Shown: positions 24,254 to 32,231 of the stretch, piece by piece | How the letters are laid out: each line of letters opens with the position of its first letter | How positions within the stretch are numbered: the first letter of the stretch is position 1 | From: Comamonas endophytica | GTDB lineage: Bacteria > Pseudomonadota > Gammaproteobacteria > Burkholderiales > Burkholderiaceae_C | Length of the DNA: 64,000 nt | Direction of reading: 5' to 3' | Assembly: GCF_023634805.2 (NCBI RefSeq) | Contig: NZ_CP106881.1 | Span: forward strand, 1,519,501 to 1,583,500 | The notes under the pieces: model-generated | Seen by the model: the letters and a program-made list of their open reading frames with translations, nothing else | Told to the model about the DNA's origin: nothing | Databases searched by the model: none | Made by a program: the position numbers and the translations under genes

Positions 24254-25702
24254 ATGTCTCGAATCGCCTCCGCTTCGTCCCCGCGCAAAACGCTGCTTCT
24301 CGCATCTTCCCTGGGCCTGGGACTCTGTCTGTTCCTGGCCTGCCTGATCGGAATACTGAGCCGCCCCGAAGGTTTCCTGGCCGCGCTCTGGCCGGCCAAT
24401 GCGCTGCTGCTGGGCCTGCTGCTGCGCTGGCCGGCGCTGGCGCGCGCCAGCAGCTGGCTGCTTGCCGCGGTGGCCATGGTGCTGGCCGACCTGGTCATGG
24501 GCAGCAGCCTGCTGAGCACCCTGTGGCTGTCGGCCGCCAACCTGTGCGGCGTGGCCTGCGGCTGGTGGTTCCTGCGGCGCCTGGACGCGCCGCTGCTGCA
24601 GCTGCGGCGCCAGCTTTCGGCGCCGTACCTGCTGACCGGCTGCATCCTGGCCGCGGCGGGCGCGGCGCTGGCCGGCGCGGGCACCGGCCCCTACCTGTTC
24701 GGCGTCGGCTGGACCGAGAGCGCGCTGATGTGGTTCAGCAACGAGCTGATGAACCACATGCTGATCGTGCCCGTGCTCCTGAGCATCCCGCGGGGCGCAC
24801 TGCCCCGCTGGCGCCCCCGGTTCGCGCCGCGCGCCGCGCTGCTGCGGCTGCTGCCGCTGCTGTGCCTGATCGCCACCGAAACCACTGCCATCGCGCTGGG
24901 CGGGCCGGGCGCGCTGGCCTTCAGCGTGCCCTCGCTGCTGTGGTGCGCGCTGGCCTATGGCGTGTTCACCACGACGCTGCTGGGCCTGCTGGTGTGCAGC
25001 TGGAAGATCTTCAGCATTTCACTGGGCGTCATGGATTTCACGCCCAACGACCTGGAGCAGGCGCTGTCGCTGCGCCTGGGCCTGGCCCTGCTGTCGCTCG
25101 GGCCGCTGGCCGTGGCCTGCACGCAGGCGGCGCGCAGCGAGCTGCTGGACCGGCTCAACCGCGCCGCCAGCCATGATTCGCTGACCGATGTGCTGATGCG
25201 CGGCGCCTTCATGGCCCACGGTCAGCGCCTGCTCGAGCGCCTGCAGCATGAAAACCGTCCCTCGGCCGTGCTGATGCTGGATCTCGACCATTTCAAGCGC
25301 GTCAACGACCTGCATGGCCACGCTGCGGGCGACGCGCTGCTGCGCGCCTTTGCCAAGACCGTGGGCCGGGTGCTGCGCCCCCTGGACCTGCTGGGCCGCG
25401 TGGGCGGCGAGGAATTCGCGGTACTGCTGCCCGGCGTGCGCGCCGCGGCCGCCGAGCAGGTGGCCGCGCGCATCTGCGCCGCGGTGCGCGCGCAGCGCCT
25501 GGCGCTGCCGCAGGGCACGGTGCTGGAGGTGACGGTGAGCATCGGCCTGGCCTGCAGCGACGGCAAGCAGCAAACCCTCGATGCCCTGCTGCAGCGCGCC
25601 GACGCGGCGCTCTACCAGGTCAAGGCCGCGGGCCGCGATGCCTGGCAGCGCTGCCGCGCCAGCGAGCTGCGCCCGGCGCTGGCGCCGGCGATGCACGCCT
25701 GA
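24254..25702 (+). CDS. MASE1-GGDEF diguanylate cyclase
   Basis: A 482-residue membrane protein. The N-terminal ~290 residues form about eight hydrophobic helices with LWPANALLLGLLLRWP (about 45-60), a MASE1 sensor signature. The C-terminal domain starts near HDSLTDVLMRGAF and has the active-site GGEEF at 384-388 and an inhibitory-site RxxD (R375, D378) five residues upstream. It should make c-di-GMP with product feedback. The signal sensed by MASE1 is unknown. It stands alone between tgt and the ureide operon. Confidence 0.92.
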   Translation: MSRIASASSPRKTLLLASSLGLGLCLFLACLIGILSRPEGFLAALWPANALLLGLLLRWPALARASSWLLAAVAMVLADLVMGSSLLSTLWLSAANLCGVACGWWFLRRLDAPLLQLRRQLSAPYLLTGCILAAAGAALAGAGTGPYLFGVGWTESALMWFSNELMNHMLIVPVLLSIPRGALPRWRPRFAPRAALLRLLPLLCLIATETTAIALGGPGALAFSVPSLLWCALAYGVFTTTLLGLLVCSWKIFSISLGVMDFTPNDLEQALSLRLGLALLSLGPLAVACTQAARSELLDRLNRAASHDSLTDVLMRGAFMAHGQRLLERLQHENRPSAVLMLDLDHFKRVNDLHGHAAGDALLRAFAKTVGRVLRPLDLLGRVGGEEFAVLLPGVRAAAAEQVAARICAAVRAQRLALPQGTVLEVTVSIGLACSDGKQQTLDALLQRADAALYQVKAAGRDAWQRCRASELRPALAPAMHA

Positions 25703-25726
25703 GGGCCCACCCGCCCGGGGCGTCCC

Positions 25727-26647
25727 TCACAGCGCGGAGTCCGGGACGAACGGGTGCTTTTGCATCCAGTGCCGCGCGATGTCCAGCCGGCGCGTGATCC
25801 AGACATCGGGAAACTGCTGCACATAGTCGAGGAACTTGCGCAGCCCCACGGCACGCGCGGGGTGGCCCACCAGGCGCATGTGCAGGCCCACCGACATCAT
25901 CTTCGGCTGGGTCGCGCCCTCGGCATACAGCATGTCGAAGGCGTCGCGCAGGAAGCTGAACCACTCGTCGGAGGTGCCGGTCCAGCCCGCGTACTTGCCG
26001 TCGTTGTTGGTCAGCGAGTAGGGAATCACCAGGTGCGGCTTGCCCTCCACCAGCTGCCACAGCGGCAGCTCGTCGCCGTAGTAGTCGCTGTCGTAGAGAA
26101 AGCCGCCCTCCTCGGCGATCAACCGGCGCGTGTTGACGCTCGGGCCGTAGCGGCAGTACCAGCCCAGCGGGCGCTCGCCCATGGTCGCCTGCAGCGAGGC
26201 GATGGCGCGGCGGATGTGCTCGCGCTCCTCCTCCTCGCTCAGCTCGAAATGCTTGATCCAGCGCCAGCCATGGCAGCAGATGTCGTAGCCGTTGTCGCGG
26301 ATCTTGGCCACGGCCAGCGGGTTGCGCTCGAGCGCCAGCGCGCAGCCGAACACCGTCATCGGCAGGCCGCGCTCCTCGAACAGCCGCACCAGGCGCCAGA
26401 AGCCGACGCGGCTGCCGTATTCGAACATGCCTTCGGCGGCCAGGTCGCGGCCGTTGCCCATCTGGTTGAGGCCGTGCGCCTCGGACAGGCCGGTCTCGCT
26501 GAAATTCTCGCCATCGTCGAAGGAGGGCTCGGAGCCTTCCTCGTAGTTCATCACGAAGTTCAGCGCCAGCCGCGCGCCGCCGGGCCATTGTGGGTCGGGC
26601 GGCTGGTTGCCGTAGCCAATGAAGTCGCGCTGTGGTTGCCAGGTCAT
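25727..26647 (-). CDS. puuE: Polysaccharide-deacetylase-fold allantoinase, PuuE type
   Basis: A 306-residue protein of the PuuE group: the N-terminal DFIGYGNQPPDPQWPGGARL, NYEEGSE, DNGYDICCHGWRW and GWYCRYGPSVNTRRL are all typical. PuuE hydrolyses allantoin to allantoate without a metal, unlike the dihydropyrimidinase-type allantoinases. It is the last gene of a minus-strand run, 32 bases after allA, which acts later in the same pathway, and this context supports the call. The ATG at 26647 is chosen; the frame runs upstream to 26749 into allA without family sequence. A cytosine- or chitooligosaccharide-deacetylase role is unlikely. Confidence 0.9.
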   Translation of the reverse strand: MTWQPQRDFIGYGNQPPDPQWPGGARLALNFVMNYEEGSEPSFDDGENFSETGLSEAHGLNQMGNGRDLAAEGMFEYGSRVGFWRLVRLFEERGLPMTVFGCALALERNPLAVAKIRDNGYDICCHGWRWIKHFELSEEEEREHIRRAIASLQATMGERPLGWYCRYGPSVNTRRLIAEEGGFLYDSDYYGDELPLWQLVEGKPHLVIPYSLTNNDGKYAGWTGTSDEWFSFLRDAFDMLYAEGATQPKMMSVGLHMRLVGHPARAVGLRKFLDYVQQFPDVWITRRLDIARHWMQKHPFVPDSAL

Positions 26648-26679
26648 GGAATGCCGATCAAGAGTGGAACAAAGCAAGG

Positions 26680-27156
26680 CTAGGAAGCGACGACTTCGAA
26701 TGCGGGAATGTCGACGAACTCCTCGTCGCCGGCGTCGTGCGCCTTCCACATCCAGACCGCGAAGCGCGCCGGGCCTTCCAGCAGCGTCAGGCTGTAGTGC
26801 CAGGTATCGGGGTGGTAGGTGATGGACTGTCCGCCGTGGACGATGAAGGCCTCGGCGCGCGCGCCATCGGGCCCGCCCCGGGCATCGGGCGGCGCCACGA
26901 TCACCAGGTAGCTGCAGGGGTCCAGCGGCATGAAGGTCTGCGAGGAGAACTCGTGGCGCTCCATGAAGGTGACTGCCAGCGGCAGCGCCTGGATCTGCTC
27001 GACGCAGCTCACCGACAGGTCGGGCTGTGCGTGTTCACGCAGGTTGGCCAGCGCCGGCGGCAGCACCGCCTTGCCCGCGGCGGATGGAATCTCGAGCACC
27101 GCGCCATAGGGCGCGAAGGCGTCCGCCGTCAGTGGCTTCGTTGCCAGTTGTCTCAT
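26680..27156 (-). CDS. allA: Ureidoglycolate lyase
   Basis: A 158-residue cupin-like protein. AllA splits ureidoglycolate to glyoxylate and urea in purine/ureide breakdown. Family marks include LTADAFAPYGAVLEIP at the start, MERHEFSSQTFMPLD, YLVIVAPP and TYHPDTWHYSL, where the histidines are expected in the active site. It begins three bases after the stop of the upstream ABC permease gene, so it belongs to the same transcript as the transporter. No allantoicase or allantoate amidohydrolase, needed between PuuE and AllA, is in this window. Confidence 0.93.
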   Translation of the reverse strand: MRQLATKPLTADAFAPYGAVLEIPSAAGKAVLPPALANLREHAQPDLSVSCVEQIQALPLAVTFMERHEFSSQTFMPLDPCSYLVIVAPPDARGGPDGARAEAFIVHGGQSITYHPDTWHYSLTLLEGPARFAVWMWKAHDAGDEEFVDIPAFEVVAS

Positions 27157-27159
27157 GCA

Positions 27160-27984
27160 TCACCCCTGAATACGTTTGGTCAGACCCACCGCGCGCTCCA
27201 TGACCAGCATCAGCAGCAGCACGCAGACAATCAGCACGCCCGAGACCGCCGCCACGCGCACGTCCAGCGTCGATTCCATCATTCCCCACATGCGGATCGG
27301 CAGCATGTCGGTCTCGGCATCGGCCAGGAACAGCGAGACGGGCACGTTGTCCATCGAGGCCATGGTCGCCATGAAGGCGCCGGCGGCAATGCCCGGAGCG
27401 ATCAGCGGCAGCGTGATGCGGCGAAAGCCATACCACTGCGAGGCGCCCAGGATCGCCGAGGATTCCAGCAGCCCGCGGTCGAGCTGCAGCAGGCTCGAAG
27501 TCGTCGTGCGCAGCACGAAGGGCACGATCATCACCAGGTGGCCGGCGACGATCAGCGTCAGCGAGGGCTCGAGCCCCAGCAGCGAGAAGAACATCAGCGC
27601 GGACAGGCCGAAGGAGATGCCCGGCAGCACCAGCGGCGACAGGAAGAAGGCCAGCAGCCCGCGGCTCCAGCGCGCCGAAGGCTGCGCCTGCAGCCCCAGC
27701 GCGGCGCAGGTGCCCAGCAGCACCGCCGTGCCCGCCGCCACCAGCGCCACGCTGACGCTGTGCCCGGCCGCGGCATGGATGGGCGCCGAGCGCTGGGCAT
27801 CGAACAGCTGCTGGTACCAGCGCAGCGACAGGCCCTTGGGCGGGAAGGACAGCGTCTGGCTGTCCGTGAGCGAGGACAGCAGCACGATCGCCACCGGCCC
27901 GACCAGGATCAGCAGCGCCAGCGCCGCGATGCCGCCGATCGCCAGCTGGTAGGAGACGTCCATCTTGTTGTCGCGCCTAGACAT
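27160..27984 (-). CDS. ABC transporter permease, PotC-like
   Basis: A 274-residue permease with about six helices and the inner-membrane binding-protein-dependent permease loop GASQWYGFRRITLPLIAPG (EAA-type) near residue 180-200. It resembles PotC/YdcV of polyamine-type importers. It overlaps the preceding permease gene by 8 bases. A second ATG (at 27963, MDVSYQL) is possible. Because allA and puuE follow directly, the likely cargo is a ureide or another purine-derived nitrogen compound; this is inference. Confidence 0.88.
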   Translation of the reverse strand: MSRRDNKMDVSYQLAIGGIAALALLILVGPVAIVLLSSLTDSQTLSFPPKGLSLRWYQQLFDAQRSAPIHAAAGHSVSVALVAAGTAVLLGTCAALGLQAQPSARWSRGLLAFFLSPLVLPGISFGLSALMFFSLLGLEPSLTLIVAGHLVMIVPFVLRTTTSSLLQLDRGLLESSAILGASQWYGFRRITLPLIAPGIAAGAFMATMASMDNVPVSLFLADAETDMLPIRMWGMMESTLDVRVAAVSGVLIVCVLLLMLVMERAVGLTKRIQG

Positions 27985-28828
27985 GCAGATACCTCATGCT
28001 CTTGCGTCCCATCAGGTTGATGACATACAGGCAGGCCAGCACCGTGCACAGCAGCACGATGGAGATCACCGCCGCCATGGGCCAGTGGTAGACCACCGAG
28101 GTCTGCTGCCAGATCAGCAGCGGCAGGTACACCAGCCGATTGCCGCCGATCACCGACTGCGAGATGAAGGCCGTGGTCGAGCTGGCGAAGACCAGCGTGC
28201 AGCCGGCGATCAGCCCCGGCAGGCTCAGCGGCAGGATGACCTTGAACAGCGTGCGCCAGCGCGAGGCGCCCAGGATGCTGGAGGCGTCGAACAGGTTGCG
28301 GTCGAGCCGTGACAGCGCCGCGATCAGCGGCAGCAGCAGCATCGGCAGCTCGATCTGCGTCAGCGAGATGACCAGCCCGAGCTCGGTCTGCAGCAGCCGC
28401 AGCGGCGCCGCCGTCAGGCCCAGCGCCAGCAGCGTCTGGTTCACCACGCCCTCGTGGGAGAGGATGACGATCCAGGCGAAGGTGCGCACCACCACCGACA
28501 GCAGCAGCGGCATGATGATGATGAACAGCAGGATGCGCTGGCCGCGCTCGCCCAGCGACAGGTAGGTCAACGCCAGCGGATAGCCCAGCAGCACCGCGGC
28601 CACCACCGTCGTCGCGCCCAGCCGCAGCGTATCGAGCGTGGCCTGCCAGTAGAACCCGTCCTGCACGAACTTCTTCCAGGTCAGCAGGCCCCACTGCTCC
28701 AGCTCGGGATCGTTGTGCAGGCTGACCCCGAGCAGCAGCACCAGCGGCGCGGCGAAAAGCAGCATGAAGGTCAGGAACAGGGGCAGCACCAGCGCCCCCT
28801 CGCCCGCGCGCATGGCGAGCCCGCGCAT
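27977..28828 (-). CDS. ABC transporter permease, PotB-like
   Basis: A 283-residue permease with six helices and the EAA-type loop LGASRWRTLFKVILPLSLPG. It pairs with the PotC-like permease as the membrane channel. The ATG at 28828 overlaps the stop of the binding-protein gene in ATGA; a second ATG (28813) lies five codons later. The frame continues upstream through the binding-protein gene as a shadow. Confidence 0.88.
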   Translation of the reverse strand: MRGLAMRAGEGALVLPLFLTFMLLFAAPLVLLLGVSLHNDPELEQWGLLTWKKFVQDGFYWQATLDTLRLGATTVVAAVLLGYPLALTYLSLGERGQRILLFIIIMPLLLSVVVRTFAWIVILSHEGVVNQTLLALGLTAAPLRLLQTELGLVISLTQIELPMLLLPLIAALSRLDRNLFDASSILGASRWRTLFKVILPLSLPGLIAGCTLVFASSTTAFISQSVIGGNRLVYLPLLIWQQTSVVYHWPMAAVISIVLLCTVLACLYVINLMGRKSMRYLHV

Positions 28829-29850
28829 CAGCGCGCCACTTCGCGGTTGAAGCGCTCGATCCAGCCGGCGCGCAGCGGATTGATCTTGGTCCAGTCGTGC
28901 TGCACCATGTTCTTCATCTCGTCCAGCGAGCGCAGCGGCAGCCCGGCATTGGCCAGGCTGACCTCGCTGTTGACCGGCGCCATGAAGTAGGGGCTGGCCA
29001 TCAGCTGCTGCTGCATCGGCGTGCTGATCGCGGTATCGATGAACTTGTAGGCGTTGTCGACGTTCTTGCTGCCCTTGGCGATGTGGAAGGTCGTGAAGAA
29101 GGCGATCAGGCCGCTGCTGGGGACCGCCATCTCGATGTCCACGCCCTTGGCCTTGAGCGTGCCCACGGTCTGCGTGTTGGTGTACATGATGTCGCACTGG
29201 CCCTGCTGGAACAGGCTCGGCATCGACGCCGAATTGCCGATCACCGCGACCTTGGGCAGCACCTTCTTGAGCTCGGTGAAGAAAGGCTCGACATCGGTTT
29301 CGGAGCCGCCGAAGGCCTTGGCGATCTCGATGATCGATACCGTGCCGAAAGTGGTCTGGAAGCCGGTCAGCCCCAGGCGCGAGACATAGGGCTCGGCAAA
29401 CAGCTCCTTCCAGCTGGTCGGCGGCTTGGGGAATTTCTTCGGGTTGTAGGCAATGCCGACGAACTGCCCGGCCACGTTGACGCCATGCGCGTCGATCATG
29501 CCGGGCGGCAGCTTCGAGGCGTTCTTCAGGCGCGAGGCATCGAATTTCTCGAACAGGCCGGATTCGATGGCCGTGACGCGCGGGCCCGGGTCGAGGATGA
29601 AGGTATCGAAGGGCGCGCGGCCGCGCGCCGCGCGCGCCTTGGCGATCTGGTCGACGGCCCACAGGCTCTGCATGCGCAGCTCCACGCCCGCATCCCTTTT
29701 CAGGGCCGGGGCGACGATGCTTCGATAGGCTTCCTCCCAGCTGCCTGGATAGATCGCCGTCGTCACGGTCCCGTCGTTGGCGAAGGCGCCGGGCGCCAGG
29801 CCGCAGGCCGCCGCGGCGCTGCCGAATTGAATGAAGTCGCGTCGATTCAT
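28828..29850 (-). CDS. Extracellular solute-binding protein, PotD/PotF-like
   Basis: A 340-residue periplasmic binding protein. The N-terminus MNRRDFIQFGSAAAACG has an RRDF pair before the hydrophobic part, so export by Tat is possible, with processing after AFA. The mature protein begins TVTTAIYPGSWEEAYRSIVAP and belongs to the iron/polyamine (family 1) class. The ligand is not readable from sequence; the operon context suggests a ureide. It overlaps the next permease by ATGA. Confidence 0.9.
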   Translation of the reverse strand: MNRRDFIQFGSAAAACGLAPGAFANDGTVTTAIYPGSWEEAYRSIVAPALKRDAGVELRMQSLWAVDQIAKARAARGRAPFDTFILDPGPRVTAIESGLFEKFDASRLKNASKLPPGMIDAHGVNVAGQFVGIAYNPKKFPKPPTSWKELFAEPYVSRLGLTGFQTTFGTVSIIEIAKAFGGSETDVEPFFTELKKVLPKVAVIGNSASMPSLFQQGQCDIMYTNTQTVGTLKAKGVDIEMAVPSSGLIAFFTTFHIAKGSKNVDNAYKFIDTAISTPMQQQLMASPYFMAPVNSEVSLANAGLPLRSLDEMKNMVQHDWTKINPLRAGWIERFNREVAR

Positions 29851-29867
29851 GAGAACACTTCCTTTTT

Positions 29868-30941
29868 TCAGACCGCAAAAACCCGAGGACTGGCCGTATC
29901 GGACAACCCTATCCAGATATCTCCAGGCAAATCCGCATCCAGCGCCGAGCGTTTATGGATGGATTTGACGCTGAGGCTTTCACCCATTTGAATCTGATGC
30001 ACCGCATTCCCGCCAAGCGGAGTGCTCAAAATCCTGCGGGCGGGAATGAAACCAGGGCGCTGGCTCGAAGCGATTTCAAGCTGCTCGGGCCGGATGGTCA
30101 GGATCACCGATTTACCCGCAGGGAAACCTTCTCCAGTCCAGGGCACCGCCAGCTCCTTGCCATCGGCGATGCGCAATTGCATGAAACCGCTGCCGCTGGA
30201 AATCACATTCGCCTGTATCTGATTGCAATTGCCGACGAACTGATTGACGAAAAGGGTTTTGGGGCGGTCGTAGATATTCACCGCGGTATCGAGCTGCTCG
30301 AGTTTCCCCTGGTTCATCACCGCCACCTTGTCGGCGACCGTCATGGCCTCTTCCTGGTCGTGGGTCACGAGAATCGCCGTGATGCCCAGCTGCCTTTGCA
30401 GCCGCTTGATCTCCAGCTGCATGTCCAGGCGCAGGTTCTTGTCGAGCGCGCTGAAGGGCTCGTCCAGCAGCAGCACCTGGGGCCGCGTGGCAATGGCGCG
30501 CGCCAGCGCCACGCGCTGCTGCTGCCCGCCCGAGAGCTGGCGCGGGTAGCGGTCGCGCGCATGCGGCAGCTGCACGATCTCCAGGCACTCCATGGCGCGC
30601 TTCATGACCAGGCTGGGGGATTCCTTGCGCGCCTGCAGCCCATAGGCGACGTTCTCGATGACCGTCATATGGGGAAACAGCGCGTAGTTCTGGAATACCA
30701 GGCCGATATTGCGCGCATTTGGCTGCAGGTCGTCGACCGTGCGCCCGTCGATGCGAATGGCGCCTGCCGTCTGCCTGGCAAAACCCGCGACGATGCGCAG
30801 CAACGAAGTCTTGCCGCAGCCCGAGGGGCCGAGCAAGGCCAATATCTCGCCTGGATTGATGGAAATGCTGACGTCGTCGAGTGCGGTGAAATTCCCGAAA
30901 CGCTGGGTGATCGACTCTATATCCAGGGAACTCGATTTCAT
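29868..30941 (-). CDS. ABC transporter ATP-binding protein, PotA-like
   Basis: A 357-residue ATPase with Walker A GPSGCGKT, Q-loop VFQNYALFPHMT, signature LSGGQQQRVALARA, Walker B VLLLDEPFSALD and H-loop LVTHDQEEA. A C-terminal TOBE-type domain (about residues 250-357) marks it as a spermidine/putrescine-type subunit. It is the first gene of the ureide operon, 17 bases before the binding-protein gene. The ATG at 30941 is preferred over the upstream GTG at 30953 because an AAGG ribosome site lies between. Its C-terminal third looks lower in GC than neighbours. Confidence 0.9.
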   Translation of the reverse strand: MKSSSLDIESITQRFGNFTALDDVSISINPGEILALLGPSGCGKTSLLRIVAGFARQTAGAIRIDGRTVDDLQPNARNIGLVFQNYALFPHMTVIENVAYGLQARKESPSLVMKRAMECLEIVQLPHARDRYPRQLSGGQQQRVALARAIATRPQVLLLDEPFSALDKNLRLDMQLEIKRLQRQLGITAILVTHDQEEAMTVADKVAVMNQGKLEQLDTAVNIYDRPKTLFVNQFVGNCNQIQANVISSGSGFMQLRIADGKELAVPWTGEGFPAGKSVILTIRPEQLEIASSQRPGFIPARRILSTPLGGNAVHQIQMGESLSVKSIHKRSALDADLPGDIWIGLSDTASPRVFAV

Positions 30942-30978
30942 CTTGCAGCGCACCTTGAAATGGCAACACCACAGTCAT

Positions 30979-30995
30979 AGCGATAATCGTGCCAG
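30979..30995 (-). promoter_or_regulatory. Sigma-54 (-24/-12) promoter candidate for the ureide operon
   Basis: On the minus strand the sequence reads CTGGCACGATTATCGCT. It has the invariant GG at -24 and GC at -12 with exactly ten bases between them, and differs from consensus TGGCACG-N4-TTGCW at one base (TCGC for TTGC). The predicted start is near 30968, 27 bases upstream of the ATPase start codon. This fits nitrogen-controlled expression of ureide uptake. Confidence 0.65.
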
Positions 30996-31056
30996 CTTCA
31001 GCACGTCGAATGAACAAGGCTTTGGCAATATGCAATCGCCAGAATGAAGACTGATT

Positions 31057-31101
31057 TGCACCCCTATGGAATGCATTGCACGCCTTGGGTGCCGCAATGC
31101 A
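31057..31101 (-). promoter_or_regulatory. NtrC-like binding sites upstream of the sigma-54 promoter
   Basis: GCAC-N7-GTGC at 31078-31092 is the core of an NtrC site (TGCACC-N5-GGTGCA) and is nested in a wider palindrome, TGCATTGC at 31072-31079 with GCAATGCA at 31094-31101. A second, imperfect site starts TGCACC at 31057. They lie about 90-130 bases upstream of the predicted start, where enhancers for sigma-54 promoters usually are. Confidence 0.5.
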
Positions 31102-31129
31102 CCAGTTGCGGCCGCGGGCGGCGCGCCCC

Positions 31130-32212
31130 TCAGTTCAAGGGGTCGGGCGCCGCAACGCTTGCCACCGCCGGCCGCGCGTCGCCCGCCGGCGTGCCGCAGG
31201 CGTGGCAAAAGCGCGAGAAGGTGCTCTTGCGCGTATTGCAGGCGCCGCAATGGTCGAACAGGCCGATGCCGCAATGCGGGCAGAAATCGATGCCCGGGTC
31301 CTTGAGGTCCACGACCCGCTCGCAGCCCGGGCACACGCCCTTGCCCAGACGCGACAGCGCGGTGTCATAGCTCAGCTCGATGCGGCGCTCGGCATCAGGC
31401 ATGGCTTCCTTGAGCTTTTGCCGCTCCAGATAGCGGTTGTAGGCCTGTATGGCCGCGCGCCCCAGCACCATGGTGAGCACGATGCCGACGATATAGCGCA
31501 CATAGCCACCGTAACTGGGCAGATAGGGCACGAGCTCGACGAAGAAAGCAAACAGCGCGAAGAAAATGAAGCCCCAGACGAAAGGCCACCAGCTGCTGTG
31601 GCGCTTCCTTGCGAACAGCCAGCCCGCCACCAGCAGCAGCGGCAGCGTCAATGCCAGGCGGTAGAGAAACACGCGCAGCTCCTGCGCACGCTGCGCGGCC
31701 CGCCATTGCTCGCTTGCGCCCTCTTCCAGCTGGTGCCGGGTCTGCAGGGCGCGCTCGACGGCCTGTTGCGCATCGAGTTGCTGCTGCTGCTGCGCTTCCA
31801 CGGCAACGCCTGCGCGGCGCTCGGCCTGCTTGAGCTGGTCCAGCGCGCGGGTGCGCGTCAGCAGCTCGGTGTCCTGGTCGGCGCGCTGCGTGGCGCTGCG
31901 CGTGGCGACCCAGTTGTCGAAGGCTTCGCGCGCCCCGGCATAGGCTTTCTGCGCCGCGCGATAGCGCAGCTCGGCCTGCTCCAGCGCGCTGGACGCCTGG
32001 GCGTGCAGCCGCTCGGCGGTCTCCTGCTCCAGCCGCACCTGGTCGGCGCGCCCGGGCGGCATGAAGTCCTCGATGCGCTGGGGCTCCTCCACCTGCGGCA
32101 GGTCGCCCACCACCAGGCCGCCCAGCCCCACGAGGAACGAGGCAAACACCAGCGCCACCAGCCACAGGCCGCGGCGGAACCATTTCTCGGGCAGACGCAG
32201 GGCTTTGCTCAT
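31130..32212 (-). CDS. Membrane protein with periplasmic-type coiled coil and C-terminal zinc ribbons
   Basis: A 360-residue protein without a family name I can support. It has one helix at about 16-37, a long alpha-helical, glutamine/alanine/glutamate-rich region likely to form a coiled coil (about 55-175), three further helices (about 183-265), and a C-terminal zinc-binding part with four CxxC-type pairs (CPGC, CPHC, CGAC, CHAC; about 300-345), like two adjacent double-zinc-ribbon units. Such ribbons often mediate protein contacts. It ends 20 bases before the MFS gene on the same strand begins upstream, so the two may share a transcript. Confidence 0.7.
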   Translation of the reverse strand: MSKALRLPEKWFRRGLWLVALVFASFLVGLGGLVVGDLPQVEEPQRIEDFMPPGRADQVRLEQETAERLHAQASSALEQAELRYRAAQKAYAGAREAFDNWVATRSATQRADQDTELLTRTRALDQLKQAERRAGVAVEAQQQQQLDAQQAVERALQTRHQLEEGASEQWRAAQRAQELRVFLYRLALTLPLLLVAGWLFARKRHSSWWPFVWGFIFFALFAFFVELVPYLPSYGGYVRYIVGIVLTMVLGRAAIQAYNRYLERQKLKEAMPDAERRIELSYDTALSRLGKGVCPGCERVVDLKDPGIDFCPHCGIGLFDHCGACNTRKSTFSRFCHACGTPAGDARPAVASVAAPDPLN

Positions 32213-32231
32213 GGAACCTCCTCGATGGATC

